Shown piece after piece: positions 25,061-34,022 of a stretch of 64,000 nt of DNA. The stretch lies in NCBI RefSeq assembly GCF_036014115.1, contig NZ_CP107913.1, forward strand, positions 806,001 through 870,000. Direction: 5' to 3'. Positions within the stretch are counted from its first letter, which is position 1; every line of letters begins with the position of its first letter. Source of the DNA: Streptomyces sp. NBC_00448 (GTDB lineage Bacteria > Actinomycetota > Actinomycetes > Streptomycetales > Streptomycetaceae). Position numbers and translations under genes: made by a program. The notes below the pieces were generated by a model. It did not search any database and was not told the origin of the DNA. It saw only the letters and a list, made by a program, of their open reading frames with translations.

Positions 25061-26049
25061 AGTTCCACCGACTCACGGCGGAAGACGCGGCTGAGCAGGA
25101 CGACGGCACAGGCGGCGAGCAGCATCGTCACCACGGAGGAGGCCGCCGCGGTTCCGTACCGGGGGGTGCCGACCGAGGCGAACGCCTCGGAGTAGGAGTA
25201 GACGGCGGTGTTCCAGATCTTCAGCGGCGGCAGGTAGCCGCCACCGCCGGCGAAGGCGTAGAGGAACTCGAAGATCTTGACGGAGCTGATCGCCCACAGG
25301 ATCGCCGCGACCCCGACCGCGTCCCAGGTCAGCGGGAGGATGACATAGCGGAACCGCTGCCAGGCGTTGGCCCCGCTGATCTCGCACTCCTCGAACAGGT
25401 AGGGCGGGATACGGTCCGCGGCGGCCATCAGGATCGTGGTGTAGAAGCCGGTGTTGATCCAGATCAGGCCGACCAGGACGACGGCGAACAGGTTGTCCTC
25501 GGCGAGCCACTGGGGCGGGTGGTGGAATCCGCTCCAGCCGAGGATCTGGTTGATCATGCCGTCGTGCTGGAACAGGAATCCCCACACGATGGCGAGCAGC
25601 ACGCCCGGGGCGATGTTCGGGAAGAACACCACCATGCGGATGAACTTGCGGCCCCGCATGTCGCGCAGGGCGAGCATCATCATGAAGGCCAGCACGAAGG
25701 TCGCCGCGCCGACGCCGAACAGGATGATCAGGGTGTTGGTGAAGGACGACCGGAAGGTCGGGTCGTGGAACAGCATGCGGAAGTTCTGGAAGCCGACCGG
25801 CTTGACCGGCCCGGAGCCGGACCACTTGGTGAAGGCGAGCCCCACCGTGATCAGGCCCGGGACGACCAGGAACCCGGCGTAGAGCAGGGCGGCGGGGATG
25901 ACGAACCAGCCGAACAGGCGCCGCTTGGAGCGTTCGAGCGGGTTGGTGGGTGCCGAGCGTCCGCCCGGGGTGTCCTGGTCGGTGTTCCCGGCCGTCCCCT
26001 TCCGGACGGTGCGGTGGCGGTCCTCGGCGCCGCGGATGGTCGTTGTCAC
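25057..26049 (-). CDS. ABC sugar transporter permease (MalF type)
   Basis: 330 residues from GTG 26047-26049, preceded by GGAGGT six bases upstream; the open frame extends further but into the neighbouring gene. A cytoplasmic N-terminal tail is followed by six helices (first: LFGWFVIPAALLYAGFLVVP). The EAA loop reads EECEISGANAWQRFRYVILP. It forms the import channel with the MalG-type partner, whose start codon overlaps its stop. Confidence 0.93.
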   Translation of the reverse strand: MTTTIRGAEDRHRTVRKGTAGNTDQDTPGGRSAPTNPLERSKRRLFGWFVIPAALLYAGFLVVPGLITVGLAFTKWSGSGPVKPVGFQNFRMLFHDPTFRSSFTNTLIILFGVGAATFVLAFMMMLALRDMRGRKFIRMVVFFPNIAPGVLLAIVWGFLFQHDGMINQILGWSGFHHPPQWLAEDNLFAVVLVGLIWINTGFYTTILMAAADRIPPYLFEECEISGANAWQRFRYVILPLTWDAVGVAAILWAISSVKIFEFLYAFAGGGGYLPPLKIWNTAVYSYSEAFASVGTPRYGTAAASSVVTMLLAACAVVLLSRVFRRESVEL

Positions 26050-26111
26050 TGGGGTACCTCCGGAAGGGGGTTCGAGCCCGCAGCACGTACGGCCGCTGCG
26101 GTGGGGCCGGA

Positions 26112-27440
26112 TCAGCCGTTGTTGGACCAGTACGCCGCGCTCTGCTCGGGCAGCTTGGCCGCGAAGTCCTTGGCGGAGGTCTTGCCGAACAGGAGGCTGT
26201 TCACCAGCGGTTCGAGCACCTTGGTGGTCCAGTCGCTCTGGTAGTCCACGAGGCCGTCGTACTGCCCGTGCAGCGGCTTGGTCGCGGCGTCCAGGTTCTT
26301 CTGCACGCCGGCCAGCACCGCGGGGGCGGCGACGTCCCAGCGCGGGGTCAGGTTGGCGGTGTCGGTCGCGATGGCGGCCAGCCGCTGCTTGTTCATGAAG
26401 TAGCTGATGAACTGCTTGGCCTCGGTGGCGCGGGCCGCCTTCTTCGGCACCGTGAAGCCGATCAGGTACGCCTCGGGGCTGCCGCCGTCGCCCGCGGCGA
26501 CGTTCGGCATCGGGAAGAAGCCCGGTTTGAAGCCGCGTGCCAGGTAGGAGGCGGTCTCGGAGGGAATCCAGGAGCCGCAGTAGAGGAAGTCGGCCTTGCC
26601 CGCGGCCCACTTCTGCTGGAGGGCGGGGAACTTGCTGCTGCTGTAGCCGGGCGCGAAGTAGTGCTTGGTGACCAGTTCCTCGATCCGCTGGGCGGCGGCG
26701 AGGATCGCCGGGTCCTTGAGCGCGTCGCCGGTCTTGTCGCCGGCCGCGGCGCGCAGCTTGCCGGGGCCGAGCTGGTTCACCACCAGTTCGGCGAAGTAGT
26801 AGAGGTTGTAGAGGGCGATGTCGCCGTCCTGGGCGATCGGCGCGCGGCCGGCCGCCTTGGCCTTCTGGAACAGGGCGGTCAGCTCGTCCCAGGTCTTCGG
26901 CGGGTTGGCGGCGACGTCGGGGTGGGCGGCGGCGTTGAACCAGAACCCGGAGGAGGCCACCTCGTAGGGGATCATCCAGGTGTCGCCGCCGGTGGTGACC
27001 AGGTCGGTGTAGGCGGGCTTGACGGCTGCCGACAGCGGCTGGGTCTCACCCTCGGCGGGCTTGCCGAGCACGTCGTTCAGCGACAGCGCGTTGCCCGTGC
27101 TGACCAGCACCGAGCGCACGTTGCGCTGGGCGCCGTCGATCAGGTCGAACGGGGTGGTGCCGGCGTTGAGGGTCGGCGAGATCTTGGCGAAGACGTCGCG
27201 GCCGCCCCACTGCACGTCGACCTTGATGCCGGTGTCCTTGGTGAACGCGGCGATCTGCTGGGCCAGGACCTTCTGCTGCGGCTCGCCCTCGCTCCAGCTC
27301 GACCAGAAGGTGAAGGAGCCCTTGGCGGAGCCGCCGGAGGATTTTTTGCCGCCGACCACGCGGCCGCAACCGGCCAGCAGCGGGCCCGCGGCGAGCGCGG
27401 TGACCGCGGCGGCGAAGGCGCGTCGAGATGTTTCAGGCAT
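26112..27440 (-). CDS. Sugar-binding lipoprotein of the ABC transporter
   Basis: 442 residues. The N-terminus has a twin-arginine-like SRRAF followed by a hydrophobic stretch and the lipobox LLAGC, so it is exported and lipid-anchored. The mature part matches cluster-B extracellular sugar-binding proteins (FTFWSSWSEGEPQQKVLAQQ at the first lobe, TWMIPYEVASSGFWFN, AGKADFLYCGSWIP). It captures an oligosaccharide for the two permeases downstream. The substrate is most likely the product of the lyase and GH16 in this locus, by context only. Confidence 0.93.
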   Translation of the reverse strand: MPETSRRAFAAAVTALAAGPLLAGCGRVVGGKKSSGGSAKGSFTFWSSWSEGEPQQKVLAQQIAAFTKDTGIKVDVQWGGRDVFAKISPTLNAGTTPFDLIDGAQRNVRSVLVSTGNALSLNDVLGKPAEGETQPLSAAVKPAYTDLVTTGGDTWMIPYEVASSGFWFNAAAHPDVAANPPKTWDELTALFQKAKAAGRAPIAQDGDIALYNLYYFAELVVNQLGPGKLRAAAGDKTGDALKDPAILAAAQRIEELVTKHYFAPGYSSSKFPALQQKWAAGKADFLYCGSWIPSETASYLARGFKPGFFPMPNVAAGDGGSPEAYLIGFTVPKKAARATEAKQFISYFMNKQRLAAIATDTANLTPRWDVAAPAVLAGVQKNLDAATKPLHGQYDGLVDYQSDWTTKVLEPLVNSLLFGKTSAKDFAAKLPEQSAAYWSNNG

Positions 27441-27508
27441 GAGCTGTCCTCAAGGGGAAATGGGTCGTGTGAGTGGGTGGTGCGGAGGATGCCGGGGCCG
27501 GTGCCGTC

Positions 27509-28930
27509 TCAGGCGGTGGCCACGGCGATCTCGGGCGCGCTGATCGCCCAGTAGCCGCGGGTGCCGGGGTCGACCAGCCGCCAGGCGATCCGGACCTGGC
27601 CCGCGCCGTCGGGGCAGTGTCCGCTGAGCGTCAGCGGCGTGCTGAGCTGCGGCTCGGGCCGCAGCCGCAGCCAGAGCCGGTGGGTGCTGCCGTCGTCGAA
27701 CTCGGCGTGCACGGTGGCGCCGAACTCGGGGATGGCGTTCCACAGGCGGTAGTGGCTCAGGAACGACACCGTGAACCGCGCCCCGGGGGTGACCGGGGTC
27801 CACGGCGAGCAGAGGGTGGAGTCGAAGTCGCCGGTGCCGCCCCAGCGCCGGGAGTCGGCGACGGCGATCATGTCCCGGCTGCGGACGAAGGAGCCCCGGC
27901 CCCGGCCGCCGTCCTCGCGTGCCCAGTCCTGCTGCCGGATCAGCCGCCATCCGCGGTATCCGGGATCGCCGCAGTCCGGGGTGCGCTCCAGCCGGGACCA
28001 GCCGGCCGGCACCTGCTCGGTCGAGGTCGCGCCCTCGGGGACGGCGACGGTGTCGAAGGGGTCCTGGCCGGGGGTGCCGATCGGGACGCCGTCCAGGCCC
28101 CACGCGGGGTCCACCGGGATCGCGAAGTGCCGCAGGACCGAGGGGACGATGTCCACCTGCCGCCAGGTGCGGGCGCGGGCGATGCCGGCGTCGATCCAGG
28201 AGGCACTCGCCGCGATCCACGCGGTCCTGGTGGTCTCCTCGTCGCCGCCGTGCAGGTCTCCGGTCTGGCCGTGGTCGGTGGCGACCAGGACCAGCCAGTC
28301 CTCCTCGGCGTGGGTCGGGCGGGCCCGCACGGCGGAGAGGATGTCGCCGATGTGGCCGTCGACCCGCTCGATCGCGGCGCCGTACGCGTCCGAGTCGGAC
28401 CCGACGGCGTGACCGGTGGCGTCGACCTGATGGAAGTAGGCGTAGGCCAGGTCGAGTTCCCGGTCCTTCAGGGCGTGCACGAGGTCCCGGGTGGTGGCGG
28501 CGTCGTTGCGGACCGGGTCGCCCTCCTCCGGCTGGAGCCTGGTGGTGGCCGACGCGATCAGGAAGTCGTTGATCGGTGCCCAGTCCGCGCTGCTGAACGT
28601 CACCAGGTCCGGCCGCAGTTGGCCGATCCGGGTGAACAGCGGCGGGTACCGGGTGAGGTCGTGGCCGGCGAACTCGTTCTCGAACACCAGGTGCTTGTCC
28701 GGCCAGACCCCGGTGTGCAGGCTCGCGTGGCCGGGGCCGGACACCGGCAGCGTGAGGGCGGTGTCGGTGATGTGGGAGGGGGCCAGCACGCCGGCCTCGC
28801 CGACCGAGTCGATCGCCGGGGTACGCGCGGCCTTCAGCCGGTCGTAGCGCGTGCCGTCCACGACGATCAGCAGCGCCTTCGGGCGCCGGCCCGCGGTGGT
28901 CGGGTCCGCTACGGGTTGGGGGGTACTCAT
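27509..28930 (-). CDS. Alkaline-phosphatase-superfamily (NPP-like) hydrolase
   Basis: 473 residues from ATG 28928-28930, which overlaps the stop of the esterase gene as ATGA and has GAGGAG upstream. Metal and nucleophile motifs of type I phosphodiesterase/nucleotide pyrophosphatases are present: LLIVVDGTRYDRL, the nucleophile loop PVSGPGHASLHTG, YFHQVDATGHAVG and ATDHGQTGDLHGG. There is no signal peptide, so it works in the cytosol. Residues about 330-473 form a beta-rich C-terminal domain. Within the sugar operon it may remove phosphate, sulfate or another ester from imported saccharides; the family includes all these activities. Confidence 0.85.
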   Translation of the reverse strand: MSTPQPVADPTTAGRRPKALLIVVDGTRYDRLKAARTPAIDSVGEAGVLAPSHITDTALTLPVSGPGHASLHTGVWPDKHLVFENEFAGHDLTRYPPLFTRIGQLRPDLVTFSSADWAPINDFLIASATTRLQPEEGDPVRNDAATTRDLVHALKDRELDLAYAYFHQVDATGHAVGSDSDAYGAAIERVDGHIGDILSAVRARPTHAEEDWLVLVATDHGQTGDLHGGDEETTRTAWIAASASWIDAGIARARTWRQVDIVPSVLRHFAIPVDPAWGLDGVPIGTPGQDPFDTVAVPEGATSTEQVPAGWSRLERTPDCGDPGYRGWRLIRQQDWAREDGGRGRGSFVRSRDMIAVADSRRWGGTGDFDSTLCSPWTPVTPGARFTVSFLSHYRLWNAIPEFGATVHAEFDDGSTHRLWLRLRPEPQLSTPLTLSGHCPDGAGQVRIAWRLVDPGTRGYWAISAPEIAVATA

Positions 28931-29958
28931 CCGTGGGATCTCCTCACGGCTTGGTGGACGAGCCGGGCGAAGAACTCCGCCTGGGCCGCGGTCTGGTAGT
29001 CCCCGCCGCCCTCGTGGCCGTTGTGTCCGTAGACGTTGATCGACTTCTCGACCGGACCCGCGGAGTGCGCGCCGTAGCGGTTGAACGCGGCGTACACCGA
29101 GGAGGGCGGGCAGGTGCGGTCCATCAGCCCGACCGAGAACAGGGCGGGGGCGCTCGCGCGTAGGCCGAGCAGCGCGCCGTCGAAGTAGGACAGGGTGCGG
29201 TAGACGGTCTCGGTCCGGTCCCGCCACGCCGCGAGGTACGCGGTCACCTCGTCGTAGGGCCGCCGGTCGGCCAGCGCGACCGCGCGGGGGAAGGCGCACA
29301 GGTACGGCACGTCGGCCGCGACGCCCAGCAGGTCCACGTCGACGTGCGCGGCCAGCGCGGCCGCGGCGAGGGCGATCCCGCCGCCCTGGCTGGCGCCGGT
29401 CACGATGATCCGGGCCGGGTCCACCAGTTCGGTGGCCGCGGCGGCCTGGAGCAGGCGGGCGGCGTCGGTGTAGAGGCGGCGGTAGAAGAAGGTCTCCGGG
29501 TCGGTGATCCCGAGCGTCAGGTAGCCCGGGGCGTGCGGCAGTCCCGCGGCCGCGTCCGGATCGGGGGTGCCGGCGCCGGGCCCGCCGGAGCCGCTGCCCT
29601 GGCCCCGGTTGTCCATGGAGAAGTGCGCGTATCCGGCCGTGGCCCACAGCAGGTCGGTGTGCGGGAAGCCCCGGCCGCGCGTGTGCCCGTGGTACTGCAC
29701 GACCGCCGGCAGCGGGCCCGTCGCCCCCGCCGGCACGGTCAGCCACGCCTTGATCGGGGCGCCGCCGAATCCCGCGAAGGAGACGTCATAGGTGTCGACG
29801 AGCCGCCACGGCGTCTCCACCTCGGCGAGGGCGAGGTCCAGCGGAAGCGCGCGGGTGGCCGCGATCGTACGCTCCCAGAAGGCGTCGAAGTCCTCGGGCT
29901 CGGGGAGGTCGCCGAGGTAGCCGGCGAGTTCGGACGGTGGGAGGTCGAAGAGCGGCAC
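28927..29958 (-). CDS. CE7-family acetyl esterase (acetylxylan esterase / cephalosporin deacetylase type)
   Basis: 343 residues from GTG 29956-29958 with GAAAGG upstream. CE7 signatures: RGQGSGSGG, the nucleophile elbow GASQGGG (S190), and the catalytic His in NGHEGGGDYQ; the N-terminal segment LPEPEDFDAFWERTI is also typical. No signal peptide, as expected for this intracellular family, which removes acetyl groups from imported oligosaccharides. A second CE7 gene lies in the opposite arm of the locus (34023), indicating that the target glycan is acetylated at more than one position. Confidence 0.92.
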   Translation of the reverse strand: MPLFDLPPSELAGYLGDLPEPEDFDAFWERTIAATRALPLDLALAEVETPWRLVDTYDVSFAGFGGAPIKAWLTVPAGATGPLPAVVQYHGHTRGRGFPHTDLLWATAGYAHFSMDNRGQGSGSGGPGAGTPDPDAAAGLPHAPGYLTLGITDPETFFYRRLYTDAARLLQAAAATELVDPARIIVTGASQGGGIALAAAALAAHVDVDLLGVAADVPYLCAFPRAVALADRRPYDEVTAYLAAWRDRTETVYRTLSYFDGALLGLRASAPALFSVGLMDRTCPPSSVYAAFNRYGAHSAGPVEKSINVYGHNGHEGGGDYQTAAQAEFFARLVHQAVRRSHG

Positions 29959-30080
29959 GGGAGGGGCCTTTCACAGGGCTGAGCACGTCTCGGGCAGCGC
30001 CGGGAACGTCGGTACTGTCGGTACTGGGGAGGGAAACCGAGGAGGGGTGCGCCGCGCCGAGGACCACCGCGACGCGGCGG

Positions 30081-30779
30081 TCACACGAGGGCCCCGTCGT
30101 AGGCGTTGAGGAGGTCGGGCAGGTCCGCCACGCTGCCGAGGACGTGCGTGTGGGGCACGGTCGCGAAGTCCGCGTCGGTGTGGGTGCCGGTCCGCACCCC
30201 CGCCACCACTGCCGCACCCGCGCGGTGCCCGGCCAGCAGGTCGCTGGTCGTGTCACCGACGGCGGCGAGTCGGGTGACGGACTCGGTGCCGGTGCGCAGG
30301 AGCGCGGTGAGCAGCATGTCCGGGTAGGGGCGGCCGCGGCCGGCGTCGACCGGCGACAGGGCGAGGGTGACCAGGTCGCGCCAGCCCAGCTCGTCGAGGA
30401 TCTGATCGCGGGTGGCCGGGGAGAAGCCGGTGGTCAGGACGACCTGGCGGCCGGCGGCGCGCATCCGCTCGATGGCGTCGGCCGCGCCCGGCAGCGGAGC
30501 GACGCCGTTCTCGGCCACGGAGCGCGCGTACGCCTGCTCGAACGCCTGGTTCGCGCGGGCGGCACGGTCCTCGTCGCCCCGGGTCAGCACCCGGAAGACC
30601 GCGATCTTCGACTGGCCCATGGTCTCCAGCGCGTAGGCGACCGCAGCGGCGTGCTCGGGGCTCCCCGGGGTGAACCCGGCCACGGGCAGCGCCTCGTGGA
30701 AGGCCGCGAGAACAGCGCCGCCGTCCTCGACGGTCGTGCCGGCCATGTCGAGGCAGACCAGCTGTACGGATTCGGGCAT
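30081..30779 (-). CDS. Phosphonatase-like HAD-family hydrolase
   Basis: 232 residues, ATG at 30777-30779 with AAGGA upstream. HAD motif I is LVCLDMAGTTVED, the DxAGTT form of phosphonoacetaldehyde-hydrolase-like enzymes; motif II is VVLTTGFS and motif IV VGDTTSDLLAG. The lysine motif appears shifted (GRGRPYPDMLL lacks the usual K). It is the first gene of the leftward arm of the polysaccharide locus, 123 bases before the esterase. It probably dephosphorylates a small organic phosphate; true phosphonate cleavage is less likely because no phosphonate genes are near. Confidence 0.85.
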   Translation of the reverse strand: MPESVQLVCLDMAGTTVEDGGAVLAAFHEALPVAGFTPGSPEHAAAVAYALETMGQSKIAVFRVLTRGDEDRAARANQAFEQAYARSVAENGVAPLPGAADAIERMRAAGRQVVLTTGFSPATRDQILDELGWRDLVTLALSPVDAGRGRPYPDMLLTALLRTGTESVTRLAAVGDTTSDLLAGHRAGAAVVAGVRTGTHTDADFATVPHTHVLGSVADLPDLLNAYDGALV

Positions 30780-30978
30780 GGTTGTCCTTCGCTAGGGATG
30801 GTGCCGAGGTGACCGGACTGCGGTCACGGCCGCCGGGCTCCCCGCGGGCCTGCGCCGACCTGCCGTGCGCGCTCCGATCCGGTACGCGAGCGAGGGCCGG
30901 GACAACCCGGGGAGTCCGCTCGGCCTTCTCATTTCGAGCTTCGAGCTTGGCAGAACTCTCGCAGCCCACTCGGGAACG

Positions 30979-31001
30979 CGTCAATGACTTGTACGTACAA
31001 G
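30979..31001 (-). promoter_or_regulatory. GntR-type operator and -35 element of the leftward sugar operon
   Basis: CTTGTACGTACAAG (30988-31001) is a perfect 14-bp palindrome of the HutC/GntR type. Reading leftward it is followed at 30984-30979 by TTGACG, a good -35, and 18 bases later by GAGAGT as a possible -10. The operator thus sits just upstream of the -35 box of the HAD-CE7-ABC-GH16 operon. Confidence 0.7.
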
Positions 31002-31176
31002 ACATCCGCTGTTCACCTGGGCGGACCCTTGGGCGAGTTGGACACCAGCTCGCGATCTGGACGAATCCACCTGCGCTCGGCGATCCGCGGCCCGCTGTGT
31101 CATGACACCCCGACCGACTCCGAGGCCCCGCCGCCCGCACACACGACCACGCGAACACACCTGTACCGTCAGGTGC

Positions 31177-31427
31177 GTGAGGGAGCCCTTGCACAGCGCC
31201 ATCGCGGCCCGGTTGTGCAGGCGCGTCCGAAGCGGCGAGGACCAGGTCGGCGATCATCTGCCGTCGGAGGCCGAGCTGTGCGCGGAGTTCTCGACCTCGC
31301 GCCGGGGACTCCCCTGCTGAGGAAACGACGCCTGACCGTCGACGCGCCGGGCGTGCCGATCGAGTGGTCCGAGGACCGCTACCGGTCGGACGTGGCCACG
31401 GTGACCGTCAACAACACCCGAGGGGCG
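31177..31427 (+). pseudogene. Wrecked GntR/HutC-family regulator
   Basis: From GTG 31177 the first 43 codons encode a recognisable GntR helix-turn-helix (PLHSAIAARLCRRVRSGE, DHLPSEAELCAEFSTSR), then the frame runs into a stop. In a different frame, about 31320-31425 encodes the end of a UTRA domain (RLTVDAPGVPIEWSEDRYRS, then DVATVTVNNT), matching the usual ending of HutC-type regulators. Some 150 codons between are gone. Its position between two divergent arms, each preceded by a GntR-type operator, suggests it once controlled the locus. Confidence 0.8.
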
Positions 31428-31460
31428 CGGTCGGCGAGGCGGCTCCAGCTCCTCGCTCCC

Positions 31461-31544
31461 GGTGCCCGGTGCCCGGTGCCCGGCTCCCGGCTCCCGGCTC
31501 CCGGCTCCCGGCTCCCGGCTCCCGGCTCCCGGCTCCCGGCTCCC
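31461..31544. repeat. Heptanucleotide minisatellite (12 units)
   Basis: Twelve uninterrupted 7-base units: three GGTGCCC (31461-31481) followed by nine GGCTCCC (31482-31544). Seven is not a multiple of three, and the array is open in all frames. It begins close behind the GntR pseudogene and precedes the lyase promoter. Such arrays change length by replication slippage. Confidence 0.95.
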
Positions 31545-31681
31545 GATCGCCAACTCCTCACTCCGCGAACGGAGTCGGACCAGGCTCGGGGCCGACGCCT
31601 CCCCCGTGCACGTACCGGGACCGTCTCCTCCGAAGCATTCATGGCCCGAACTTGTTATAAGCGACGGGCAGGAATCAACCA

Positions 31682-31695
31682 CTTGTACGTACATG
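31682..31695. promoter_or_regulatory. Second GntR-type operator
   Basis: CTTGTACGTACATG differs at one position from the perfect palindrome at 30988-31001; the core ACTTGTACGTACA is shared exactly. It lies about 190 bases upstream of the heparinase-type gene, so the same regulator should control both arms. Confidence 0.65.
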
Positions 31696-31769
31696 TAGCG
31701 CGGGGCCGAGGTGGCGGGTGCCGACGGCCGGGTCCAGTGGTGTCGGCGGGGCCGGCGCCTCGATGCGCA

Positions 31770-31860
31770 GAAAGCGCTCTCGAAATATGCGCACCCGCCG
31801 CTCGCCGTAGACCGTTTCCGTGCTGGGCCATTGACATAAGAAACCGCTTTCTCCTAGCGT
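31770..31860 (+). promoter_or_regulatory. Promoter of the lyase operon with two LacI-like operators
   Basis: TTGACA (31831-31836) and TAGCGT (31855-31860) with an 18-base spacer form a good -35/-10 pair 20 bases before the lyase start. GAAAGCGCTCTC (31770-31781) and AGAAACCGCTTTCT (31839-31852) both resemble LacI-family operators with a GCGC or CCGC centre. The second lies exactly between -35 and -10, the classical position for repression. No lacI gene is in the window. Confidence 0.65.
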
Positions 31861-31879
31861 TCCGGGACGAGGAGACTCC

Positions 31880-33841
31880 ATGACCCCCGACTGGCCCGAG
31901 GTCGTCCGACGTGTCGACGACCACGCATGGGCGCGCGACATCACCGACCACGTCCGTGCGGACTTCGACCGCTGGCAGCCCGGCCTCGTCATCCCCGGTC
32001 CCGCCACCCCGACGGCCTGGACCCACCACTACTTCTGCGACGACGACGGCTCCGCCCTCACCTTCGCCCCGGACTCCCCGCACCGGCACGTCTGCGCCTC
32101 GTGCGGGCGGGTCTACCGCGGCGAACCGTGGGACGGCGCCTGGCGGACCACCGTGCACAACTGCGTGGCGGCGCAGGCCCAGCGCGCCGCACTGCTGCTG
32201 CGCCTGTCACCCGAACCCGCACAGCGCGAGCGGGCCCGGGCCGCACTGGAGCGGATCTTCGCGACGTACACCCGCGACTACCTCGACTACCAGCCGCACG
32301 GCGTGCACGCCGGCCGGGGGCGGGTGCAGCCGCAGTCGCTGGACGAGGCGGTCTGGGCGGTCCTGCTGCTGCGCGCGCTGCGCTGGGCCGGGCCGGACGC
32401 GCTCGGCGCGGGCACCCGCGCCGCGCTGCCGCGGTTCGCCCGGGCGGTGGCGGACCTGCTGCGCCCCCAGATCTCCGCGATCCACAACATCCACTGCTGG
32501 CTGCTGGCCGCGGTGGCCGAATGCGCGGCGCTGCTGGCCGACCGGGAACTGCTCGACTGGTGCCGGGACGGCGAGTTCGGCGCCCGGGCCCAGATCGCCC
32601 GGGGCTTCCACGCCGAGGGCCTGTGGTTCGAGTCGAACGCCCACTACCACTACTACGCCGTCGCGGCACTGCTGTCGTATCGCGAGGCGACCGGCCTCGA
32701 CGGCCTGGACGAGGACTCCGCCGCCCGCCTGTCCCGCGCCGTCAGCGCCCCGCCCCAACTGGCCTACTCCGACAGCCGGTTGCCCGCCTACGGCGACGGG
32801 TGGCCCGACTGCTGGACCGCGGACTTCGCCCCGCACGCGGAAGCCGCCTGGACGCTGCTGCCCGAGCGGCCGGTGGACCCCGCGCCGTACTATCGCGTGC
32901 CGCGGCCGGGGCCGGTGCAGTTGTGGGCCGGTGCCGACCTGCCAGGTGGCGTCGGCGTGCTCGGCCCGCGCCGCTCGGTGGCGGCCCTGGTCTTCGGACC
33001 GGACGAGCTGCCGACCCCGCCCGGCGACGAAGAACGGTCCCTGGTCTGGCCGGAGGCCGGGGTGGCGCTGCTGCGCTCGGACCGCGCCCGGCTGACCCTG
33101 CGGTTCGGCCCGGACGGCGGATGGCACGACCACCGCGACAAGCTCGCCGTCGACGCCGAGACCGCGGGCGGCTGGCAGAGCCTGGACCTGGGCACCAGCG
33201 GCTACGGCGCCCGCTTCACCGCCTGGATGCGCTCCCCCGTCGCCCACAACCTGATGATCTGCGACGGGCGGCGCCAGCCGGCCCACACCGGCCGGCTGCT
33301 GCACGCCTCCGAGCACCGGGTGTCGGCGCAGTCCGCCTGGGACGGCCACACCCTGCGCCGCACGCTCGAACTGGCCGACGACGGCTGGACGGACGTCTTC
33401 GAGACCGAGGCGCCCGCCACCGGCCTGCTGGAGTGGGTCTTCCACGGCGACGGCGCGTTCGCGCCCGGCGCCGGGCACCCCGCCCTGCTCACCGACGACG
33501 GCCCGGACCAGGACACTTCGGACCAGGCCGCCCTGGACCAGGACGCCGGCTCGGCATCCACCGCCACCGGCGGCAGCCCCCGGGAGCCGGAGCACGACAC
33601 CGGCCACGGCTGGCTGCGCGAGGTCCGCCGGCTGCCCGTTCCCGCCGACCGCCGGCTGACCGGTGCGTGGGACGCCGCCGGGTCGCCCGTGCTCGAACTC
33701 GACGTACCGCAGGGCTTCGTGGCGTACGCGGCCGTCGCCGACGGCAACCCGACCGGGCTGCCGCTCGGCGTGGTGCTGCTGCGCGGCCGCGCCCGACGAG
33801 CCCGGATCGAGGCCCGCTTCCGCCTGCCCGACCGGCCCTGA
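31880..33841 (+). CDS. Heparinase II/III-family polysaccharide lyase
   Basis: 653 residues from ATG 31880 with GAGGAG ten bases upstream. The N-terminal alpha/alpha toroid (about 80-330) contains [20 protein letters not shown] and the catalytic-region [20 protein letters not shown]; the C-terminal beta-sheet domain (about 360-650) has [15 protein letters not shown] and [12 protein letters not shown], the classic heparinase II/III C-terminal motifs. There is no signal peptide, so it acts on imported uronic-acid oligosaccharides in the cytosol. A CxxC (CASCGRVY, about residues 74-81) in the N-terminal region may bind zinc. A low-complexity Asp/Gln insertion lies near residues 540-570. It leads the rightward arm of the locus. 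Confidence 0.88.
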   Translation: MTPDWPEVVRRVDDHAWARDITDHVRADFDRWQPGLVIPGPATPTAWTHHYFCDDDGSALTFAPDSPHRHVCASCGRVYRGEPWDGAWRTTVHNCVAAQAQRAALLLRLSPEPAQRERARAALERIFATYTRDYLDYQPHGVHAGRGRVQPQSLDEAVWAVLLLRALRWAGPDALGAGTRAALPRFARAVADLLRPQISAIHNIHCWLLAAVAECAALLADRELLDWCRDGEFGARAQIARGFHAEGLWFESNAHYHYYAVAALLSYREATGLDGLDEDSAARLSRAVSAPPQLAYSDSRLPAYGDGWPDCWTADFAPHAEAAWTLLPERPVDPAPYYRVPRPGPVQLWAGADLPGGVGVLGPRRSVAALVFGPDELPTPPGDEERSLVWPEAGVALLRSDRARLTLRFGPDGGWHDHRDKLAVDAETAGGWQSLDLGTSGYGARFTAWMRSPVAHNLMICDGRRQPAHTGRLLHASEHRVSAQSAWDGHTLRRTLELADDGWTDVFETEAPATGLLEWVFHGDGAFAPGAGHPALLTDDGPDQDTSDQAALDQDAGSASTATGGSPREPEHDTGHGWLREVRRLPVPADRRLTGAWDAAGSPVLELDVPQGFVAYAAVADGNPTGLPLGVVLLRGRARRARIEARFRLPDRP

Positions 33842-34022
33842 TCCGCCGCCCCGCGCACCCGTGTCCGCCCGCCTCGGCGAGCCCGGCTCCCGCCTGGGCC
33901 GCGCCGCCCAGCCGCCACCTGCCACCACGTACCGACACCTCCCCGCCATCTGCCACCGCGTGCCACCCCGGCACCCTGCTCCGCCGACCGACAGCACACC
34001 GACCCACCACAGAGAGCCACTG

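Noticed and set aside
30081..30779. PhnX phosphonoacetaldehyde hydrolase
   Set aside because: Only the DxAGTT motif fits; no phosphonate transport or transaminase genes are present and the Schiff-base Lys is not evident.
31461..31544. Possible CRISPR-like array
   Set aside because: The 7-bp units are contiguous with no spacers and no cas genes are near; it is a minisatellite.
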